DNA of 64,000 bases from Membranipora membranacea (Eukaryota; Bryozoa; Gymnolaemata; Cheilostomatida; Membraniporidae): positions 32,116,001 through 32,180,000 of the forward strand of contig OU612065.1 of assembly GCA_914767715.1 (NCBI GenBank). Reading direction: 5' to 3'. Positions 35,482 through 50,400 of the stretch are shown one piece after another. The notes below the pieces were generated by a model. It was not told where the DNA came from. It saw only the letters and a program-made list of their open reading frames with translations, and made no database searches. The position numbers were made by a program, and so were the translations under genes. Positions within the stretch are counted from its first letter, which is position 1, and each line of letters starts with the position of its first letter.

Positions 35482-38400
35482 TTAAACTGCAGCAGCATAT
35501 TCTAATAATAACAGCGGTTCATTAGATAATATACAGGTGATATGCGGGGTGTGTATGAAAGACCCTGTGGCCAGTGTAAAAACCTCAGCTATAACGCCTT
35601 TGATAAAGTACTAATCAATGTACAACTGTGCACAACAAATGGCGTTTACAATAATGATTCGCTTCTACTACTACTTCTTAATAATCATAATTCTCATTCT
35701 AAAAGCACTTGGAAAAACACTAACATCACCACACCAGAGACATTAGATATATTATCTATGATCTCCGACTACACTGTGTAGGTATTAAGTATAGAATACA
35801 CTTCATTTTTTGCAATAAGAAAATTATCACACAACCATAAGGGTGATACCGGGATCTATGTCAAATATTTGCTTCCCCTGGTGGTAACAGAAGCATTCGA
35901 TGGTATACTGACCAGCAAATAACATCACTATAGAATGTCTCAGGTCTATCAACTCCGACAAGTCAAACTACAAAAGAGGGCAGACATTTAAATACTCCGA
36001 TGAAATGAGAGGGCAACTACCATCAGGTCGTGGGTTCGAATCCCACTGCAGTCTATCGACTACTTGGGTTTGGTTGGCCCCCAGGTGTGCTCCGACCTGC
36101 TTGCAAACTGAGAGCAAATGGGCGCAGATATTGCAGCCTAGCCCCTTGTGTAACAATAGAGGGAAAGAATTTATCATTTACCTAGATTCAAAGTCTCCTA
36201 ATTCATAATTCAATCACATTGGCAAAATATTTTGTGGTTGATTGATAATTTACATATCACTGACACAAAAGCTGTCAACAGCTGTATATATATATATATA
36301 TACCTGAGGGTATGAGTAATGAGAAGCACCTGGCTGTATATAAGTCAATCCTTCCTCTATACCGGTCTGATTACTGGCTGACTCCTGATATACAGCAAAC
36401 CTCAACTCAATATCTGAGTAATCTAGACCTGAAGTCAAATACTCATCGATATAACTAAATACTCATCAATATAAATAAATATTTATAGTCGACAAGTATG
36501 ATTGACAAGGATTATTTTATCAAACCCTACCAAGCAAGAAAATATCACTGTGTAAGGGGACTCTGGTGTCTCTAAATTGTTGGATTTACTTACCCTTTCA
36601 AAGGATTTCGAAATGATTGCAAAGTGACCACTTCCTTAGATTTTTGTACCAAAAATCGTTATCATACGACTACTAACTGAGTAGTGAGTGATTGTATTAC
36701 CTGAGGTATTAGTGATTTGATATGAGAGTTCTATCGGTTCGCCAACCATAAACCGAGAGCAGGAGTTCTTTGTCACCGAGCCTACAGCAAAATCAGAATT
36801 TTAGACAGATTGTATAACAGTGTGCTTATATAATTAAGATGTTGTAAACTGACCACCAGGGTGGTTTTAAATCCTGGGCATAAAAGTCCCATAGTTGTCC
36901 TGACTCCTGACCTATGATAGATGAGCAATCTAAAATTTACACGATGCCAATATTCCCGGTCAACCATAGTTTCTCAGATCATGACCAAAGCTAATCATCT
37001 CACAGCATGTGTGGTTATACAAGTAGAAAAACTAGTAAGAACATCTGAGTATTAAGACTTAGCAAAAATAAAGGAAATGAGAAACAGACCTGTAACTGTA
37101 AATGGACGCTTCCTCAATTTATCCAGCTCAGTGTCAGACCATTCCAGTTTGTCTATGTTGACTAAACCATGATGAGTTTTATCATTAGACCTCCAACTCA
37201 TAGACACTGATTCATTGATTGTCAGCATACATTCCTCCAAACTTGAGCTACTGCTGGACTTGTCTAGCTTACAATGCAATCTGAAAACACACAGATTAAT
37301 ACTCACATTTTCAAACTAAGCAACTGAAGGTCCCAAAACAACAGGTTCCAATAACTACTAAATCAGCATGAAATGAGTGAAGAGTTCTCGATGTTATTCT
37401 TCTGTTTGCGCTTGTAAGGAGGTATCTAAAGGTAAGTACCAAATAACCCAGCAGTAATAGGTGCTAAGGGAGGAGGGAGGGGAGCTAATCAGTATATTTC
37501 CTAGATTTTCCCTTCTCAGTATCTAGTATCTATTAATCATGCAATTAGTCATTATTATCACATGCAGTTCAGCGAGATGCTTGGGGTCGACTTGTAGTAA
37601 CTGTAGTCATACTCTATGTAAAACACGGCAATCTACTGAAAATCTACATGTTCGTAGTCTAAGTGCTGAGACATCACATGGGTTGTGGTCTAGTCTGAGC
37701 AGTTAGACGACTACATGTATAAATGTACCGTGTATACTGAGAGCAAAGGTAGGCATAGAAAATAAAAGTGGATTACCAACCCTTCATCCATAGAGGAACT
37801 GAAACATAATATTACTATTATAGCAGTGAAATGATAAGAGGTTTCTGGGGCTAGCTTCAACTAACAAAATAGGTAAGATATCGCAATGTTAGGGCTCGAG
37901 TTCCAAGCAATGCAATTTGTATTTTGGCATGTTTAAGACTGCGGAGGGATCTTGCGACACTTGCTTGCCTAAACTTTTTAGAAGGTAAATATAGACATTG
38001 CTGGTTGCCGGTGCTTGGGTTACAGCACTCTAAAAGTCATTGTTTGGAATGTTGTACAGTAGCACACTTATCACCCCCGACTATACATTCTAAGCACCCA
38101 AGTAGGACATAGAAAAGCAAGAGGAGAGCATCAGAAAAGCAACAGAAATGGGATAGATAGACGATATAACTGTAAAGTGATGACTGCAATATCTAAATAA
38201 ATATATACAACACACTATGTAGATATCAAATAAATCATGGTACGATTAGATTAAGCGCTCTAACTCTGTCCAGGCTGCTGGTAGTGGCATTCCTTCATTA
38301 ATGTGTTGGATAATGGAATTCACAAACAACAAAAGTTTTGTAGAGGTATAACCATAGATCAGCCTATTCACCTTGGTAATACAGAGTTACGGTTTGGCTT

Positions 38401-41400
38401 ACCTGTCTGACTGCATGGGTTTGAGAGAGATAGTTTTGTCACTGGACTCTATCTCAAGAATCATATTACTCTCATTAAATACTTCATAGACTACATGGCA
38501 AGATTCAGCACCAACACTACAAACATGAGACCAGAGTTTCCATAGTCATTCAAAAGGCAAAAGGCACTAATGGATGGCACATATGCGGCATTGGATGTGA
38601 CTAACGATAGTGAGGAAATTTGAAAAAATTCAACCATCAACATTGATGAATAAGGATTTGAGTATTTTGACATGGGTTGTTTCATTACCTGAACAGACAA
38701 CTCTTCAAAAAGGGCCTTAAAAACATTAAGAAGACCAGACTACTTACGGAGTTATAGATTGAGAGAGAATATTAACGGAGGGGATAACCACTACATCTAT
38801 AGACATAATACATTCTCTGTAGAACTTATCCATATCTCCTTGAGCACCAGTGTATGTGACCTTCAACAGCGACTCTATCAACTACAAAATACCAATAAGA
38901 CAATAATACAGAAATAATGTACAACTAAGCATACACATGCATCGTAACCATAACGAATACTCGAACATAGTAACCTGAACTAGCTAGACAACTCACAAAG
39001 CATCCAGCCATGCAGCAGCAGATCGGTGAGGGATATAAACGAGGGTCCCGTAATGAAACTTTGGCCTGAAATCTCAGTAATTCAAGTTTGATCATTGAAG
39101 GCTGACATTGACTTGATTTCCATAAACAATCCAAAATCTTTATGTCTTGATTCGATTTGAGTATTCACTGTGACCAAGGTGGAAGGTGGGGACTGGTAAA
39201 CTGCTGGCAAGAAGAAAAAAAAAGGTGATAAAGATTTTATCAAACCTGCGCTGCTGAATCGGATCATGAGGGGATATAACACACGAGATGCAATGAGAGC
39301 TAAAAATAACCCATATAAGGTAGGGATAGTCAGGGAGTAGAATCATTCGGACATGCGGAGATAACTCTACCTGCACTTTGTTCATTGGTTGTCTCCTCCG
39401 GCGCTGTACAACATCCATTATTATATCATATTACAGATCTATGACTACCATTAATTTTAAATCATACTTTATTTGCAATGACTCCTGGGTATGATGAAGT
39501 AATGCTTTGTGGGTTCCAGCATTTTGTGGAGGTCCACAAACTCACCTGGAACCCCAGAGAATCCCCAGGTATGGTTACGAGGGGACTCGACAACATTACA
39601 ATAACCAGTGCACTCCGGGAAAAAAATTGCATTTCACCTAATTCTCAATGATATGAAAGAAGTGAATTCTGGGACTACATTTAATGTTTAGTTTACATGA
39701 ACTTACAGCTGAAGAGGCCCGATTGCTGTCTGTATCTGTGTTGTTACCAGGCGATAACAATGCTTGGTTAGGCAGATCTGTCAGTTTTAAGGCACCATTA
39801 GTTCTAATCTTCAGAGTTGTCTCCTCTCCAGGTACTAAAGGGAGACAACTCTCAATATCACCAGAATCCACAGATAAAAACCGACTCACCAAATCTAAAA
39901 TGTAAACGTGTGGTTATAATCAAATCAAATCACCCACAAAGCAGTCAATGAGTTTCACAGTGAATTATGCTCAATTTGAACCTGAATGTTAAGTTCAAAA
40001 CAACACAAAAAAATGCTTGTCTTACAGAAATCTTTCCTCCCTAGAGAATTTCCACAAAACTCGATGCTGAGCTGAAAATCGCCTGCCCATTTCACTGCCT
40101 AGGATGACTTCACAATCACAGTATATTTGATAAATATTTCTCTTCTCTCCACGTTTTCACTTAATGGCGTTGACATTTGACTAGACCTACCTTGATATTT
40201 ATCACTAAATAACTCGGCGTGTATCCGCACCACTGAGATATTACTGTTGTTTTTCAATCTGATAGAGCACTCTCTCCTGAAATACAAAGATGACAGAATA
40301 AAACATGCCAAGGAGAGACATGCCTTATAACACAAAATATAATCTGAATATAAAAGTCAAGGTGAATGAAATTGGGAGGATTTAGAGATATATCATTGAA
40401 TAACACGTCACTACTGATATCACCAACCAAAATGTGGGCAACTCAACAATATCAATTTGTCTCCTCGGATAAATAATATATTATATATCGAGAGTAAGCA
40501 TTAATGCTAAATAAATCTAAACATGAGTTAACATGAAAGTGACATGAAAGATGGTAAGAAGATGGCAATCCATGAATTCTTAGTATTAGTGAACCATGTT
40601 CAAGTTGTGTCCTCTTGACGCGGTCCACCACACTGCTTGCAGATCGACTGTGTGATACGAGTCTCTCTGCACCATAGCGACAATGCCACAAACTGGCCCA
40701 ATTGACTTTATTACACTTTGCTTAAAGAAGCTTACTTTTATCTAGTTCGGGTGGGTTCAGAACTATAATATCGGAATTAAGCATATTTGAATTAGTTCAG
40801 TCGCTACGGTGCAAAGATAACCAACCTGAGTTGATTGGTGCACATGCGCCAAGTGGCGGTCCACTACTACATCAGAAGAAAAGAGAAAAAAATTGAATTT
40901 ATATATCATAGCTTACTCTTCTCCCACATATATCTGTAGTATAGCACTAGTGACTATTTTATTATCTCCCCCTGTCACCATATAAGGACTCTTAGGTAAC
41001 TCAGAGCTGATACTGATACTAGGTAAGACAGGTGCTATATCTACTATATATGTGTTCTGTTTGAGGTGAGGAAGCTCTGTGAATAAACATCGACTCAATA
41101 CTCCAAATAAACTCATTTGATATCCTGGATAACAAGTAAAAATAATATCAAACAATTAATATTATATAATATAATATCTGAATATAATATCAGTACAATC
41201 ACAATATTCCAACTAGATTAATATCACAACTAGCTGGGACAGCTCATAGAGTCACATTGATGTAAACATTATGGGTAATCTAGACTACTATTCTTCTGCA
41301 AAACATGTTCTAGTGTGGGTGCAGGGGGATCTATTTGTTCATTACCCCTCGATATGTGAAATATGCAGACAGGGACACAAACATTGAAAGAAACAAAATT

Positions 41401-44400
41401 CAGCTCTGCAAGCGTCTCCTAGCCTTGTCACGCCACCACGGTTTTGGTTTTTTGGCTTTGAACCAAAAACGTCTCCAAGTTCTTGAGAAATAGGTCAGGC
41501 AGTAGGACAATATCAGTCAAAATTTAGCAAATCAAAAATATGTTATATCACAGTGCCATCGAGGAACTGGCAGATATCAATAATAGAATGTTCAGTTGAT
41601 CCTGCTTCTCATTCAGCGTAGTGATATTGACCAAGACGTAGTGACATGTCGACATACCGAGTATTTTAAGTTTGCCTCTCTGACTTGGTGTACCGACTAT
41701 ATTGATGATATGTGGTCCTGATTCGGGCGGCAGAGCGTGACTAGATGGATAAGACTGAAATCTGGCTCCTTCTACCAGCAAACTCTACAATATAATTATA
41801 TTAAATTATAATCATATCAATATCACACAGGAGTTGTTTGCTCCTGATAATCAGCCCTAAGAAACAAACTAGACGATATGTTTCTCTACTGCAACCATCG
41901 TTATAGGATGAGAATTTCAGATTAAACGGAATTTATTTTTGTTGTTATAGTCATTTATCAAGGAAGTGCGTTTACAATAATGCCATAATGCAATATCGTA
42001 TGGTATTCTCTGGGATACTAAGTCAAAATCTTATTGTTCTCACAAACTTGATTTACTTGGCCTTTCCTTCCTTTGCTTTATATGCCGTATTAGAAGCAGG
42101 TGATGGGTATGATACTGAGCAAGGTTTATGCAAGGTGTATGTACTTACAAAGTCAGTGATATTCAGTTCTAATGGTAGAGGATTGTAGAGATGGACTTCA
42201 ACTGTACCCGGATTGTCCTGTACCCAGTAAAAATCTGCGGAAATGAACAGATACATTATCTTTGTGAAAGAGAATTGTACATACATGGGAAAACACTTGG
42301 TGCTCCCGGACTTCATATGGGTAGATCGAAAATCTGGTCCAAGTTTGTTCATCAACGTCAATTAATAATGAATTAATAAATTTTCAATTGAATGTACTGG
42401 CTACCATTGGCTTGGTCGCTACCACTGGCTTGATGGCTACCCCTGGCTACTGGTGACCAGAGCATTAATAGTTCTGAACAGCATGAAACACGGCCTGCAG
42501 TGTTAAGACCTTCCTTTGATTTCAACAGATCTATTGGTATTTTCCCACAGCTTAGTACTTCCTTATATGAGTTTTTCATCATGTATGCCAAAATAAACTC
42601 TTCCCTGTTGATAGTCTGAGTATTGCAGTCGTTTTATCATGTATTTTAAGGCACCTAGCCATTGGCCACACAATAAAATGGCCAATAAATGGGCATAGCA
42701 CTGAGGCTAGCTCAGAACACATTTATGCTGGTATATAGGCAGTGCAGATTCCTCACCATATTGAGTGATGAGTTGCGTTGTGCTGTCCTTACGAGGCAGA
42801 TTCATAGGTGAGTAGATAAAGACGCTATCATTGGGAACATTCAGCTTAACTTTGTGAGCTTCTAGCTGAGTTGGCAACTTCATCACAGAAAACGAACTAA
42901 AACAGATCATCATTATAATCACAGCCGTGACAGTATCAAGCAGTCAATTGTTTATCGGCTCTGAATAGGATACAACAGAAAGTAAAACCAATGACAAATT
43001 CCTTCAACTGACACACAGCTCATCAAAACCACCAAAACGGATTTTTAATAATTCTGACATTGTCAATAAATACCAATTGTTTGTGCAATAAAAACGCACT
43101 GTATCCGAATTTGCCAAATGATGGCACATTATGACACATGTCATATGTGATACACCTGGCTGGTTAGCACTGTCGGTGGTCAGAATCTCACGACGACGAC
43201 GTTATGTAGCTTCTATAACTGACATAGGCTAGCAGTGCTCCATTCTACTACACAACACAGTCATAGTCATAATTATGATTAGTTTACGAGGTTGGCATTA
43301 ATGAGCTTTGGCATATTCATAGCCTTTTTCCGGCAACTTCTTTGCTAAAATGGCTTGTGCCACTGCTGCCATTTGAGCTTTACAAAGTTTCCTGCCTTTG
43401 ACAGAAATAATACGCACTGCACCCGCCATTTAACATCCCTTACAAAAATTTACTTCCGACTGAAGAGAAAAGATTAAAATGACGCAGGGTTTTCTGAGAA
43501 TTTGGGGACGATTAACACTATGGGCAAGCATGTCGAAGGTCGCCAGTTACAGCCTTACCCTGTAGTGATAGATATTTATTTGGAGACAGCATTTATCTCA
43601 TTGACCTGTGTAACCAAGTTTTATTTTCATAAATCCACCTGATCAGCAAAAACAAACATCGACAGCTGGCAATATGATATGCACCTTGAAAACAATCTTT
43701 ATAGCATATTGCCCAAGTTATGATTTGGATACAGAACATTTTATTCTGTTGCGTGACGTGAATACCTTATGACATATTATATCGGTAGTAATATTTTGAT
43801 TTTGACGAGGCTTGTTTGTTTTGTGACCGATAGGACAAAATTATAAAAAACTACAGCTAAAGACATCTTCAGAAGTCCTAGAAATCCCGGATGTGTTGTC
43901 TATCCTACGATTGAATCCTTGAATTGTACTTTTCTTTTTTAAATTATGACATATAATCATGGATCTTCATTATGACGAGATTTGACTAAATTCTGATATC
44001 AGAACACCATGAGAAATAATAAAAATTTATCTCTGCATCAGTAATTACTGGAGGAGTAGCCTACATACTGTAGATGAGTACATACTGAAGCTATCAGGAA
44101 GGAGAATGAGCCATGCGGAATTCAATTTTAGTAGTAGTTACAAAGTAAGGTTAATTGTTGACCTCTGCTAATTTTTTTGAGGCTGTTTACAATGTGCAGG
44201 TATGACAGACATTTTGGGATTTGATATTTGATTTTTACGAGTATTGACAGGTAAAGTTGATCAGATTTGAGGAATGTTATTAATTGACGGAAGAGTTTAG
44301 AGTAGTGGCACTACAGACGGCGCAGAGAGGCGGTGACATTGGGTACATAGTTAAGTTATCAGGCGGTCTATAAGAATTATAATAAACATATCCTCATGGC

Positions 44401-47400
44401 ACACAAGCTGTTATTGAGGAGCTTATGACATTTTGACATAATGTAGTGTCATAGAAAGGAGTGGCATTAGTTTTTTGGCAGTTTGATCTGCATTATGAGA
44501 ACTGGAGTTTGAGTGGAAAATGTTGCCAGATATCTATGGCATGCCACATTTATCAAATAATAATGTCCCCTAACATCGGACAGGCAGGCGCTCTGACAGG
44601 CAGGCAGGCACTGCTCTACTAATGCCATCCTTATAGATAATCTCTAAGTCACAAAGGCCAGCCAGCGGTCCAGTGCTGTAGTGGATTTTATCGAGTCAGA
44701 TTAGGCCTACTCAGAGCTATATAACTTAGCGTAACAATCATCATCCAGAAAATTCGACACAAATTTTTACTATTTTATGGGAATATTATACCTAACGATG
44801 AAAGCCTTTATGGTCCTGTAGTGAAAGCTGTGATGTGATGTCATGGGTTGAGTGGGAAGCTCCCTTCTTGAATGGAGCGTTTCCAGTTCCATTATTTCCA
44901 TTATTTTTGTCATCTTAATTTTGGAATTATTAGAGGTTGTCACCTGTCAATTTGGCAGTGCTTAAATCATCAGACGGCTCGCACCCAATATAACCCTGCT
45001 AGACATTTGTTTTTATATGGTGGGTAGAAGCGTCATGTCATGGTATAACATGATTTCCACTACGCTGCAAACTGCATATATTTCGAGTTTGCACTCATAT
45101 ATTCAGCCTCAACTTAATTTTAAGTTTATATTATTGTGACTAATTCTCTGGTCATTACTGACCTCACAGAATCAAATTAAACAACTTCAGACATTAAAAT
45201 TAATTTCGACTATTGGTGGTACTGATGGCCTTTCGAGATGAATGAGGCGGTGGAAGTTATGTCATGCCACAGAGCCTCAGAATCATAATCGGTTTATTGT
45301 CACCAAACGAGCCATTGGACATCTCAGGCTTTTGCTCACATATTTTGGTAGGACTCTACTAATATCTTTGGTTTTGCATCCCATATTGAAAAGTGCATGG
45401 TAAATTATCACAAAACAATTTTCAAGGTCCTCTCATCGGCAAAACTAGAAGGTCATAGCATCTCAAATTTTAGTTATTGAAAACAAAAGGATCAGGTTGT
45501 CAGACTCCTTGGTCAGACCTTATATAAATATATGTTAATGCCAAATGTCTTAGTTAATTTCTTTAAAATGGCCTACCAAGGAAATCTTGCCCTATAGCGA
45601 AACACTACATTACTTTCATATCAATACGGTACAAAAATGATTTCTCCATGCTGATTTTGATTTGCCAATTTCTAGCATAAGAAGCCAACACTGCAAACAA
45701 TGGTTTCATTATGGAAAAAAAATATTTCCAGCTCAATTTTTCTATTTAAATGAAATTTTACAAATACACAAAAAAAGAAACCCTATCAATCAGAGCTCCC
45801 CCAGATGAACGTTTGGGGCTATGTTGGTTTAGCTGACTATGGTGCTATGTTGAAGTTTGTAGCTAAAATCATTCAAACTATTGATGACCAATTTTTTCAT
45901 GGGACATTGTCATAATAATTGGAGAAAGGCCCGCGAAACTATACAATGGTCGCAAGCTTCTTCAGTGTAAGGAATACCCTAAACATCCCAACTGTATAAC
46001 CCCTGTTTGGCTATGGATCACCAATTACCTTGGCATCAATTTTCTGAAGCAGAATTTAAGTTTACCTGAGAAGAGGGAAGGCAGTGAAGGGTACGGGAGG
46101 AAGGTCCATGTTATGTAACGTCGTGACCTCAGCACCATCATCATACTGTAAGTCTGTGTAAGTCTCTAATAAATGTACTAAATCAACAATCTCCTTGGCG
46201 ATCATACAGCCGAACATTGTGTGTAAGCATAGGGCTACATGCCTATAAAGAAAAAAAACTTTCACGATTGATGTGATTGGTGAAGATTTCGTTGCAAATT
46301 GTTTGAAACAAATTTTAATATGCCAAAAGTGTAAAATTAGGCTACACCAATGTCAATGCCTCGGTCAGCACACATCACTGTTTTCTATGGAGGTTGGAGC
46401 AGTTATTTTGAATATTACATATTAAATGTGATGACAGAATTTTAGAGGAGATTTGGAATTTAGACGGCTAAATTTCATTTGTTGTAATTCAGCCATTCCA
46501 ATATTTTGGGTAAATAAGCTGCTGGTGGAGAGAGGATTTTTATTTTACAGATCCGTTTTGCTGCGATCCAAAGTATTCTATTGACATAATGAATAGGTCA
46601 ATGATAGCCTTATTTCAATCTAGTGAGAGTTTGGGAGAGAGAGAGACCAATTTATAGCCTACATGTGTAACGAGTGGCAGATTAGAGTAAATTGGCTGGT
46701 CGGTGGTAATACCCCATCACCTTCTATCCAATTAAATGTTGAAGGTGCAACAATATACTCATATAGATAAAAGTACCTGATGACGACTAAGTTGTTGCCG
46801 AGTTGTCGAGCTGCAAAGAGGAGCTCATGGAAAACTCTCAGTCTTATTCCAGGCCATCCCATAGTTTGTCCTACAAATACAGCATTACATTCAAACAGCG
46901 GTCAATAATATCCTACCCTTTAGGCCTGGTTATTTTAAGTAAAAATTGCCAAAACTTAAAAACAGCTCCAGAATTATACCAAATTTAACTAAAAATTTTG
47001 CATGCAACCTAGAAATTTATACATACCTTACGGAGGAGCTGAGGGCTCATATAAAGTCTAAAAAAAATTGGCGAAAGACTGTGGGATTTTTTCACTGTAA
47101 CAATCAACATCCTGCTGGGAAATTATGTATTTCGCGGTAATTTATCAATTTTTTTAAACTTCGACACATGAACCTGTGCAATTAATTTTTGCAGCGTCTT
47201 CAGGATTATGTTGCTCCATTTTCAGATGATCGCAGACTTATAGCTGAATAAGTAAGGCGGTGCTTGTTAAAAATCTTCACTTCACACAGAATATAGCAAT
47301 GACCAGATAGCAAGTAGACAGACAGCGCAATTTTCCCCCATCATGCCTTACTCAAGCATATAAATATCCAAAGTATTACTCAATATTATGTTTTGCTGAC

Positions 47401-50400
47401 AAAAAGTGTGTAAATCACAATTTGTGGGCTAGAGGTCTTGCAAGCTAACGATTTAATATCAGATTGATCCTACATGATGTCAGTGGCACACCCGGGTGAG
47501 TCGCGACTTGACACGAGTTCGTAACGTTATCAGATTAGGGGGTCGAGTGTACGAGATCTGAGAGCTTATATAACCAGCGCGGACGATCCTACATGTATGT
47601 TAGTCTGACTGGAGACTGTGACAAGTCTGCACCGAGAGAGAGAGAGAGAGAGTGCGAGGAGAGCTGGTAATATGATGGTTCCCACTGACCAGTATAAATC
47701 TCGTAGCAGCTGTTTACAATCTTGTACTTAGCTGGCCCCTCAGTAAGCTTTACACCTGTGCCGTCATAACTTGATGTATATTTGGGTAACCCCCCCCTCA
47801 TACTTGTACTCCTAGTCTCTCACTATATGGATAGACGTGCCACTAACGGAATGTGTCATCGTTAATTACCAACATTTAGACGTAATCAAAGTTAGCTCAA
47901 CAAAACAAGCCATTAGTAGTGTTCTAAAATCATCGTAGTCATCATCACAAGACAGCCTGTCGAATAAATCAAATCTCAACACCTTATCCGTGACTGGCAG
48001 GCCCTCTATAAACGTGTATACATCAGATCCTAACATGTAGGATCACAGCAAGAAAACAGCTTACGATCCCCCAGGTGCTCTATTATAAGACGATTATAAA
48101 ATAATCCAAGCGGTCAGAACAAGACGACAAGCACTAAAAACCTCAATTTTCATGACAAAGAAAGAAAATGTCAGCGTGGAGTGTCAGGCAGCATTTGGGA
48201 AATCCTGTGACAGCTAGGTGGAAATGTTGGTCACTTAACGCTTTGAGAAGTAAGAAAAGATTTGGTCAGCCTGCCAGAAGTCATCTGACATCTGCCACAA
48301 GGTGGGACATAAAATTCCAAAAATTGACACCACGATATTTGTGTCAGAGATGAAATTATTTCACTTTATCGTGCCACTCATTAAAATTTATTGATCGCTG
48401 GGGTGCGGGCTGGTTACCGCTGTTGATGTTATTCTTAGCGGTAGAAGCAGCACAATTATATCTTATTCTTACAGCGACGGCTTCAAAAACAAACAAAAAA
48501 ACAACCGCAGTCTGGTACATGAAAATAAACACGAAATTTTTATCGTCTTTTTTATCGGTATGTTTTGATGGTTTGTCTCAAAAAGAGCAAGGGGAGAGAG
48601 AGCTTGATTGGGTGAACATTTACATGCATAAAATTATACATATTTACATACATTCAAGTATTCATCAGTGTATACATCGGCTATACATATATGGCCTGTG
48701 ATATCATATTCTCAGTTGGCAGCAAAAGCCATATAATCAGGGAAACATTGTGAGAACTTCACATAGACTAGCAAATAATTTTTGTTTCCAAATTTATTAG
48801 CTCATCAAAATGTACCAACCTTAGCCTTGATTTATAACTAAACGTGGTCTCAATATTTATATTGTAATCAAATGGTCCGATTACAAAGGTTGTGTTTTGT
48901 GTTTTAGAAAAGTTGGGTCAATGACCAGTAACTATGACTTTTTGTGATCTTTGGTGACATCAATAATCTGACCTTGGACAGCCGTCCAAACAGACACATG
49001 ATGCCCCATCAAAAACATTCTAAAGTGCAATATCCTTCCAGTGGTTATAGTGGTATGCGGATTTAGATTATTGTTTGGTTCCACCTACTGTTGAGGCTCA
49101 TGATAATCTACCAGGAACTGGACAAGTAATCCGGACACAGATTTCATATAAAAACAATAGATTGTAATAAAGATATACTACCCGGGTTGGGTATTCCTGT
49201 CCGGAACAGGAGATGACCGTATAACCAATTTTAGTTGTGATTCAAACTTGGAATGGTCAGTCCTGAAATTCCTGTAAATATGAATTGGCCTTTTTAAATA
49301 ATCGTTGTTATTCCTTACGTGTACATGCGAGTGTATGGGTGAGCATTTTTGAAAGCTCTTATCTTCAAATCTCAGAGCTAAAATTTTTACTCATATTCAA
49401 GCGACAACGACACAAACCTGGAGTCTGGTAGTGTTTAGGGTCAAAAGACATTTTGAATCCAGGGAAAGCTTGCAGCAGCAGATGGTAACACTCTGACCAC
49501 GCTGGCGAGGGAAGCATCGGGTTCACACAGTGCATGGCAGCCACTCTCTTGAAAAACGAGGCTTTCCGATGAAAGTTCAATTGCTGATATAAATCTCCCA
49601 TCACATCGTAACGTTCAACCTGTCAAATATTAACCGAGTTGCCTTTGAGCCATGTTGATACTATGTAACTGACAAGGGCAGGTTGCACTGTGTTCAGTTC
49701 ATGTTATTAAAACATCATCAGCTCAGTCAAGTAGAGGCCTGGGCTGCCAAATTTAAGATTTTGGTCAGTCAAAACAGAAAAACCCACGGCTCATTCTATC
49801 CAGTCTATAAAATAAAAATTCCAAGTCTAAAGGGTAAATCTAAACTCACCAGCAACATCAGCAGATTATTCATGGAAGCAAACTCAAGGTTTTTATATCA
49901 GAACAGAGACACTTAAATGTTAGATTTATTTTTGAGCCAATTGCCACAAAATAGAGCGACTCCACGGAGAAGTTCTGGTTTCGACTGGGAATCCCTTGTG
50001 GTTGAATACATCATGGGATATTTTTATTACAGGTTATTCGTACACTGCTCCATCTTACCCTCTCCTTATACGAGATCTCATCCAGATTCACATAGGCCAC
50101 ATGGTGCAGGAACTCAGCAGCCATCTTTGTTTTCTAAAACATAAATTAACAAAATAGATAATTGAGATAATGAGATGTTAATTGAATAAATAGAGAATAG
50201 ATAGTCTTTTTAGTTGCGATGTGACTCATATTCGAGACAGGCTGTGTCAACGGATCTGCTTCTCAGCAAGTGATGCGTGCTGGGGGAACATGAGCTTTAT
50301 ATGGGTAACCAAAAGTTCAAATGAAAGAGAAACGGGATAATTGATAAGACTTTAGTGTATCAATGTCAGCCATAAACCTCTCCAATGAGTTAAGAGAAAG

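Noticed and set aside
36005-36075. Functional tRNA gene
   Set aside because: Good B box but degraded A box, no closing acceptor stem, and a long SINE-like body follows.
37775-37800. Short minus-strand exon candidate (SSMDEG) with AG and GT ends
   Set aside because: No choice of ends keeps phase with the next exon without a stop codon; exon 38403-38516 joins 37090-37280 directly and matches TRAPPC9.
49853-49885. Possible 33-bp TRAPPC9 exon (FASMNNLLMLL) on the minus strand
   Set aside because: The flanking exons 50059-50133 and 49418-49619 join directly and match the family without it (SYKER then VERYDVM); its acceptor lacks a pyrimidine tract.
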